This document shows, piece by piece, positions 56,677 to 64,000 of a DNA stretch of 64,000 nucleotides. The position numbers and the translations under genes are program-made. Below the pieces are notes generated by a model, which worked only from the letters and a program-made list of their open reading frames with translations, made no database searches and was not told the DNA's origin. Location: assembly GCF_050908995.1 (NCBI RefSeq), contig NC_135121.1:6262001-6326000 (forward strand). The letters run 5' to 3'. Numbering within the stretch: position 1 is the stretch's first letter; every line of letters begins with the position of its first letter. The DNA is from Andrena cerasifolii. Its lineage: Eukaryota; Arthropoda; Insecta; Hymenoptera; Andrenidae.

Positions 56677-57065
56677 GGGCTGGGACTATTTGTCGAAATT
56701 TTCGGTATTCGAATACTTCAGTTGCTCAATTGTTTGGCGAATATAATTCGAATACTATTCGAATATGTAAGTATTCGAATAGTATGGTGTGAATTATAAA
56801 TCAGGTTCTTTAGGTTCATTTGTCAGGGTGAAATCCTGTAAGCTAATTTTGACCCACTTCACACCATACTATTCGAATACATCAATATTCGAATAATAAC
56901 ATTCGAATTCAACTGAAATATTCGAAGTTTATTCGTAGCATTCGAATACTCCAATATTCGAAGTTTATTCGTAGCATTCGAATACTCAAATATTCGAAGT
57001 TTATTTGTAGCATTCGAATACTTGTAAAATATTCGAATATTAAATTATTCGAATAGTCCCAGCCC
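56677..57065. mobile_element. ATTCGAAT-rich TA-flanked MITE
   Basis: The ends are GGGCTGGGACTATTTGTCG and, inverted, GGGCTGGGACTATTCGAATA, with TA at 56675-56676 and 57066-57067. The interior contains three near-identical units of about 36 bp ('aatattcgaagtttattcgt' + 'agcattcgaatactc') between 56915 and 57030, and many ATTCGAAT palindromes. Confidence 0.8.
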
Positions 57066-57076
57066 TAATCTAGATC

Positions 57077-57265
57077 ATATAATTCGAATATCCAAGTATC
57101 TAAACACTATTCGAATATTTAAGTATTCGAATACTATTCGAATATTTAAGTGTCCGAATACTATTCGAATATTTGAGTATTCGAATGTTATAATTCGAAT
57201 ACACCAGAATAGTATTCAAATACTTATATATTCGAATAATAACATTCGAATACTCAAATGTTTAT
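57077..57265. repeat. ATTCGAATA microsatellite-like extension
   Basis: Beyond the right end of the MITE, the words 'attcgaatatttaagt' and 'cgaatactattcgaatat' continue for about 190 bp. This suggests a second, truncated copy beside the first. Confidence 0.6.
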
Positions 57266-58719
57266 TCGTATTAAAATATTTAATTGTATTTATCATTACC
57301 TTTATGTACGTGCAGCTCATTTTGATTTTACATCTTTTTTTATTTTATAATTATTATTATCTTCTATTTTTTGTGATTTATTTGATTTCATGTACTTGGT
57401 GTAATTTTTTTACTTTTCTGAAGTTTTTTATGGATCTGCTATACTTTGAAGATAGTTGCTACTGATTTGTTAGTAAAGATCTAATCAAAGGACCATTTAT
57501 GATCCCAACTTTAAATTTTAGAATATCATTTTTGAAAATGAGAATGGACCAGTTAACAGGCGAATAATTCCAAATTTCGCTACTTCTAGTAGCAAGTGTA
57601 CTGGATACTGTTATTCCTTTGAAAAATAATTACGCACTTAACACAATAAAGTGGTTATTACCACTTGTTTCACTCATAATATGAAAGATAATTGAAAATA
57701 ACTGATTTTGTAAAGTTAACATCTATTGATGAATGAAGTACGTATTAATTAACTGGATATTAACACGTTTTGCGTCTGTTATGTAAAGTCACGCGTTTTT
57801 TTGTATACTTTTACTAGTGAAAATAGAACAAATATTAGAATTTAACATAATCAGAGCTTGACACGTGATACATATGTCTTCAATTATTATAATTTCATAT
57901 CTAAATATTGAGTACATTCCAGTTGCAGAATTTTTTGTTAACTGTGATTTTAAATCGAAACACAAGAACTTGCATCGACGGTTAAACAAGTTTCGTAAAT
58001 AGTAGTTGCGAAATCTGTTACCATATATCTTCTATAACAATTTTCTTTATCAAAGAGGGAAACCATTAAAAGGAATTTCTTAATTAATCAAATTATGGGA
58101 TAACAGCTCTCCACACTTTATTTGCAATGCTCCGCATGAAATATAAAGTTTATTCAGTTTCTTGGTAAATTCTCAGACGATATTGCAATTTAATAACTGA
58201 CCTCCATAACGACAAATAACACTAAGCAAATATTTCAATCGTTATAGCTGGCTAGATAACGGATCAATGGTTAACGAGCCAAGTATATATCAATTAAAAT
58301 TGTGACAGTGTTAACGATCAAAAGTAAAGACTTTGAAGTGTTTTCTAAACTGCAAGATAAATCAAATATTTCAGTGTCCTTTCTAGATAAAATAAAATGA
58401 AAAATTCTTTTTAATACTTGGACACAATTGTACATTCACTTTCATTATTTTATTCAAATAAAATTCTCATAGTTATTGGAAAAATATATTGGTTCTACTT
58501 TAAAATAAATGACAAACAAAATGATATTAAACCAGACGGCAATTAATTTCCCAATGATAGAAAATATAAAGAAATGTAAAAAGACGTTTCGTTATCATTT
58601 TTTATACAGAATCTTAATACTCTCTTAAAAGTCTCATTCTGTTTTTAAAGGAATTTAGAAAGAAAATACTCCCGCTAAGAAAAAAGCTGTCCACAGATTT
58701 GTAACCAAGGATAAATTGG

Positions 58720-59400
58720 TTAAGGGGACTTTTCGGTGTAAAAGTCGATTTCTTTTTATTTCATTTTTTCGAATGTTCAACCTTTTAGGAATACGTGATT
58801 AAAAGGATTTTTTGAAATTTGTAAATTCCCGAAGTTATAGGCATTTGAGTAGCGACAAATGCATGGGTAAAACCCGGCCACTCGGCACTCACGTAAAACT
58901 TTAAACGCGTTTTTCTCGAAACAGTGTTCTGAAAACGGTGGGACCTGTATTTCCAAAAGTTATTATCCGATTCGACTAAAACTTTTTTTATTTTGAAGAA
59001 TATACTTCTGGCTAGGGGGAAACCAGAAGAAATTACAGAAATAATATTTTTTTTTTAGAAAATAACGACGCTTGAATTTTGAAATCACTTTTTCCCTATA
59101 GTTTTCATCCTTTCAACGCCTTTGAAAATTATAAATTTTCAATTTTTTGCATTTTTTCTGGTATCCTCCCTAGCCAGAAGTATATTCTTCAAAATAAAAA
59201 AGTTTCAGTCGAATCAGATGATAACTTTCGGAGATAACAGGTCTTCAGGGATACTACTTAGGTGCCACCGATTTGGATGAATTTTTTAACCCCTCGACTT
59301 TAACGACTCCCCAGTGCCGTCTGCAATGATTAATTACAAAACAAAAAATATATTTCCATAACTTAAGACATCCTTAATACAATGCAAAAAGTCCCCTTAA
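58720..59400. mobile_element. TTAA-flanked fold-back element, 681 bp
   Basis: TTAA at 58720-58723 and 59397-59400. The ends are GGGGACTTTTCGGTG and, inverted, GGGGACTTTTTGCATTG. Inner paired blocks include 'gaagaatatacttctggcta' and its inverse near 59170-59195. A further lone end 'ggtccccttaa' lies near 59470. piggyBac-like by target site. Confidence 0.75.
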
Positions 59401-59869
59401 ATTATATATACTAGTTTTCCTTTAATTAATTCCTAAAGATCACCTATTTTGGGGGCTCTAGACCGCTAGGTCCCCTTAATCGAACGCAAGAGAATCAATC
59501 CACTGGGTCAATAATGTGATAATCTATCAAACAACGACAAAAGTATTATATTAAATGTTGTTGCTCCACATGGGATAAATAAGATCCACTAAAAAAAAAA
59601 ATACAATTTTCCTATACCTTATCGAATCAATTAAACGAGACGAACGATATCTGCGCCAGGCCAAACAAAACAGCATTCAAGGATAAAACGCCTAAATAAA
59701 GTAACGTTGAGCAGGGAACGGAGAGAGACAACTAGCCGCAACTGGTTTAACAAGAATACTATCCTATTGAGGTCTGTTTGCATTCGATTATCGATTGACC
59801 ACTGATACATAAAAAGTTAATTAACAGACGCTGATAACATCAATTACCCGAGCACAACAATCATACGAG

Positions 59870-60450
59870 ACGCTGCGCTGTCCACCCAATTCTCGCGGAA
59901 GCTTGGAATTTCGTATTTTCATTCGTTTCGTGGCTGCTCGTCGGTTGACTTTTACTTCACTTCGTCCTTCTCCAATTACAGCGCGCACAAATTGCGCGCG
60001 AAGCACTTATTGCTCGAGCTGCTAGGCGCACGCATTTCAAGTGATTTGCTACGCACGCGCTGCACTTTAACCATCAATAACTCCATAAATTGATAAACGA
60101 CCACGCTTCGTAGCGTAAACGAATGAATGCGAGAGCAGCGGGGGCATTGGTTTTATTTTTTCTTTTTCTCTCAGATCCACGCCTCGCGTAACGCGGTCCC
60201 CTCGCTCCGAGCACAATATTTCCCTATTCCCCGCGAAAACCGTACCCACCCTGGCGGGACATTTGCCCGTGGCGAATCATATTCCGCAAGGCGCGCCGGG
60301 TTTTATCCAAAGGTTTTTTTCTCGCCTGGATGAATAACTTACGAGTTAAACGGAACGAAAAGACGACGGCATGCGTCACCATTACGGAAAGATGAGCAAG
60401 CGGATCGGTTTACACTTTACACAAGTTCATGCCCGTGTGTAACCGCGAGA
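59870..60450. promoter_or_regulatory. GC-richer, CpG-containing stretch; possible 5' exon or promoter
   Basis: This differs from the AT-rich flanks, with many CG dinucleotides and words such as 'gcgcgcacaaattgcgcgcg'. There is no conserved ORF. On the minus strand it lies upstream of the first visible myosin exon, so a non-coding first exon or promoter is plausible but unproven. Confidence 0.3.
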
Positions 60451-60699
60451 GAATGTCGAGGAGGAAATCACCAAGGGGAATTCCTACAATTTTTTCTTTG
60501 CGTGTTTTAGATTTTAATTAAGGGCGTTTTCGTCGCGTTGTTTCGGAATTTTTTTCACAAAGAACCCGTCGATTTTATTATTATCTAGTTTATTGCTATA
60601 TGTTTATTGATGTTTCAGGTATTTTTACAAATTTTGTCAATAGAAAAAAATTAAAATCAAACGCAGTTGACTGCTTTAAAGTAATGGTGGGGGGAAAAA

Positions 60700-61031
60700 A
60701 CATGGTGCCACGGTGACCATGATTGGGCTCGTTCTAGTGATCTATAACGAAAAATGAAAAGAGGTTCTTTAACTGTATGCCTGTGGCTATCGTTCCTACC
60801 AGAATGATAGAAAAATATTGAAAATTAAGCAAATGGCGGCGGTTTGAAAATTCAGTTTCGATTTTCGCACAGCTTTTCAACTTTAAAGGTCTGTGAAAGT
60901 TTGGAAACAAAATATTTTATCATAATTCTGGTATGGACGATAGCCACACGTGTGCTGATAATATATGCAAAACTTGGACAGAGTTGGTCCAGCCGATCTT
61001 GAAATATCATGGTCACCGTTTCGAAAAACAT
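60700..61031. repeat. Fold-back repeat, about 330 bp
   Basis: 'cggtgaccatgat' and 'tgtggctatcgttcctacca' + 'gaatgat' on the left pair with inverse counterparts near 60930-60950 and 61010-61020. Confidence 0.65.
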
Positions 61032-61262
61032 GCTTTCGAGAAAAACGCGTTTAAAGTTTTGCGGATAATTCAGACAGAAAGGTGACCTAGGAGAGTAACG
61101 GTCTCTTTGTAACCAAATGGTTGATTTTTGTGTTTAAAAAAAAAACAGAAAGGCACCCTCCCCTCACCACCACCGCCACCCCCAGAAAGAACAATCCGCC
61201 GAAATTTGCCGAAATACACTTGCAGGAATAAAACTGTTATGCGTCGCTCGTCCCGCTCATAA

Positions 61263-61655
61263 GAGAACATCCCGAACTAGGAAAATTCCTCCTGATTACG
61301 ACGCAATTTATGTTTGCTGCCCAAATTCACTCTAAGAGGGTGTAATTGACCTCTGAAAATTCGGTTATTTTTCCAATTTTGTGTGATAACTCGGGAACTG
61401 TAAAATAATTTTTTTACCAAATGATAGATCTAATTAAAAGAAGTAACTTTTGTCTTGAAACCTTTTTTCTATCTCTTACAGTTCGCGAGTTATAACACAA
61501 AATCGGAAAATAGCCGAATTATCAGGGGTGAATTTCACCCCCTTCGGGTGAATTTGAGTAGCAAACAAAAATTGCCTTGTAATCACGAGGAAATCCCCTA
61601 CATATTGACATAGTTTCAGAATTTTTGGAATTTTCCGGTTCGGGATCATCCCTTG
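61263..61655. mobile_element. Fold-back MITE, family A, copy 3
   Basis: This starts gagaacatcccgaactagg after TAA and ends gggatcatcccttg. It follows the order of the 26611-27043 copy but lacks about 40 bp near the left end, so one arm is shorter. The right arm keeps 'caggggtgaatttcaccccc'. Confidence 0.82.
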
Positions 61656-63320
61656 TCAGTGACACCCTGTAGCTCTGAAAATAATACGAATTGGAAAAAA
61701 TCCTTTTGCTCAGGTATTACCCACATAATGTACCTGTAGCTGATCGAATATCCTCAGGCTCGCGACAAATACTCTTTCTCGTCACAAAACCCCACCTATT
61801 TATAATATATTGATCTTCATTAAATTATTTAACTATGTTCCACCATCTCGACTATCTTCAGATTTTTATATATAATAACTCGATAATAGAGCATTATTCT
61901 TAATTTTTTTGGAGGTGGTCACTCAAAGGGTTGTTTCCATAAACCACCCCCAAAAAATTAATTATTTTTTTCTACCCTTAATAATTGATTTATAAATTTC
62001 AGAAAAATATATGAGATGCAGTTAGTATGTAGCTATTTCTCGTTTTTTTTTTCATTTAAATATCTTAAGTAGCAACCGAGAAAAAAAATAATAACGCTAA
62101 GGGCGTTTACCCCCGTATTATCCTTAAACAGGGGGGTAGCGATCTAAAACTTTACATAATGGTGTTTCAGGCATGGAGCATTGTTTAAAAAATAACAACT
62201 CCAAGAATCGGCATGAGGGCCGTTTGCCCATGCTTACCCTGATAAACCCTTTGGCGAACCAATTTGACACTGTCTGCTGTGCAGTAACACGAGAGCCAAA
62301 TACACTATTAATGTTTCACGCGGTCTGCGATGCCTTAGCTCCACGTAAGAACTCCATAACAGTGCGAATTTCCGACCGTTCCATTTTCAACAAAATTAAT
62401 TTAAAAAAAAAGTTTTTAATATTTTATAGTGCTTACAATGATTTCTTTAAACAGGCGAGATATGTAACTTTCTAACCAAAAAGCAGAACGGTAAAATATT
62501 AAGTTGAGTAAAATTAATTTGATATTAATATTATTAATATTAATGTCAAATAATAAGCTGTTAAAGTTAGCAATATTCTTAACTACAAATTTAATCCTTG
62601 CCAACCTAATATTAAAGAATTCCATTTTTTTTTAGAAGTACTATCACCCCAAATGCGGTCAACATTGGGAAGAAATTTTTCTTAATAAGTTCGTCTAGCT
62701 TACGAGTCTTCGTGTTTTAGAACTTCATCGCTCTGTTCATTCTACTGCGACGCAAACGTGAAGAGAACAATGCTAAAAGTGTCCGATACGTAGGACAGAG
62801 GAAAAGTTGTTTAGAAGCAGCTGCTTTTACTGCGAACAAAATTGTTGCAAGAATTCATTGTACGATAACAATGGTACCGGTAGTTGCTCGATAAGAGGTT
62901 AAATAACTCTGCCCCGTTTCAGCCGCTGATAAGGGGATAGCGGTAGGTTGGCAGCGTGTTCACTGAAATAGTGAAACGATGACTCAATTACAATCGGCAC
63001 AAAGCATCTTATTGTCGTACAACGTGGTCCTTCTACAGGAACGATATAATACGTGTATCGCGACGTCCTCAAATTGCTGGCTGATAACAACGGATCACGG
63101 GATCACTGATTTCCACGGAAATGCAGCCTAAGCTACGGACTTTCTTACTCTGACCATTAAAACAATTTTTGCGTGGATTATAAATACGCATATTAATTAA
63201 TATTCTAATCTGGAGGCAGACTCCACGGTGTTTCATCAAAACAAATCGCAATTCGAACCGTTGTGTGTCTTCGTTGAATTTAAACAATTTTATCTCGAAC
63301 GTAATTGTCATTCTGCATTC

Positions 63321-63365
63321 TTAACCCTTAACTGGTACCCTGGGGTCGCTCGTGACCCCAAGCAC
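63321..63365 (+). repeat. Lone TTAA-type terminus with short hairpin
   Basis: TTAACCCTTAACTGG is followed by 'ctggggtcgctcgtgacccc', a short hairpin. It resembles one end of a TTAA-specific element. No partner was found. Confidence 0.35.
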
Positions 63366-64000
63366 CCAAAGTTCGATGTACAATTTTCGGTTGTCTAAGT
63401 TGGTAAACTGAATTTCTAATTAATTTTATAATAATAGTTTCACTTTCTACGCTTCTATTATATTCTACATTAAATAAGAAGAAAATATTCATAGCGGTTG
63501 CTCTAGTGTCGACTTTACAAATTTCTTAACCTTTTGTTAATATCTAATTTTAGACAGAAATTCTAATTATAGTGTATTCTATTTTTAAGCGGTTATAAAA
63601 AGTTGCATTTTATTCTGCGAAATAATTACGATTTTTTTTGTAATAATACAAGGTACGTGATAAATTAGAATATTTAACTTTCTTACCAGAAAAATACAAA
63701 AATTTATTCGAGATTGTAGATATAAATAAATGTCATTGGTATTCGAGTGTTGCAATTTTTCTCTTCTCGTTATTATTTTATATATCAACCAATTATGCAG
63801 ATTTAATGGATGAGCACGTTTGCATTTTATTAATTCATTTATCCTGTTTTATATAACCATAAACAAGTTCCTTTCGGGTGCGGTATTTTATTTTAAAATA
63901 TAACTTCGAATAACATGGGACTTAATTTTCACGTTTCAAAAATATTATGAGAGAAATATTTAAAAACGGCGATAGAGTTTGAGAATTATTTTACACCGCG

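Larger units (their letters stand above)
56020..64000. other. Upstream myosin intron or 5' region: no coding exon found
   Basis: The preceding myosin exon, which should end in a '..YYSGLIY'-type sequence, was not found on the minus strand. The contents are transposons listed separately and a GC-richer, CpG-containing stretch at about 59870-60450 that might be a promoter or 5' UTR exon. Confidence 0.45.

Noticed and set aside
59821..60333. Arg/Lys-rich ORFs on both strands
   Set aside because: They come from the CpG-rich stretch; no conserved motif and no match to the missing myosin N-terminus.
1..64000. CRISPR arrays, operons, ribosome-binding sites, rRNA
   Set aside because: Nothing of this kind is present; intron-containing genes and transposon content show a eukaryotic nuclear sequence.

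Overview
The window looks like an insect nuclear genome, most likely hymenopteran (ant, bee or wasp). The evidence is AT-rich DNA, short GT-AG introns, intact single-copy animal genes with insect-like exon structure, and a dense population of small non-autonomous DNA transposons. The order-level guess rests on general impression and not on a diagnostic marker.

Layout. At 0-5 kb, the last two exons of an axonemal dynein heavy chain (+) face a complete PHF5A gene (-); PHF5A is an SF3b spliceosome subunit and is rebuilt here as three exons, 110 aa. At 5-25 kb lies a transposon graveyard. It holds hAT-like and TA-flanked MITEs, a LINE gag remnant, a decayed Ty3/gypsy element with both LTRs (about 12.9-16.8 kb), part of a second gypsy element on the other strand, an intact 716-aa Tnp2/CACTA-like transposase with a divergently transcribed DUF4806-like partner (19.3-22.2 kb), and an open 453-aa IS630/mariner-type transposase that lacks two of its three catalytic acids (24.0-25.4 kb). 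At 26.1-28.3 kb is a complete PSMD10/gankyrin gene (+), four exons, 226 aa. At 32.5-56.0 kb on the minus strand is the non-muscle myosin II heavy chain (zipper). Eleven exons give 1,843 codons, from the motor just upstream of the P-loop to the stop; the first ~115 residues lie beyond 64 kb or were not found.

Four of the cellular genes are housekeeping or structural: splicing (PHF5A), proteasome assembly (PSMD10), ciliary or sperm motility (dynein) and actomyosin contractility (zipper). They do not form a pathway; they are arranged as convergent pairs (dynein/PHF5A and PSMD10/zipper). Nearly every sizeable intron holds one or more short terminal-inverted-repeat or fold-back elements. These come from several superfamilies, judged by flanks: TTAA (piggyBac-like), TA (Tc1/mariner-like), 8-bp duplication (hAT) and TAA (Harbinger-like).

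The points most worth follow-up are the two-gene CACTA-like transposon, the active-site-defective but uninterrupted transposase beside PSMD10, the long intronic palindromes able to form double-stranded RNA, and two elements whose terminal motif recurs several times inside them. All similarity calls come from recognition by eye; no database search was possible.
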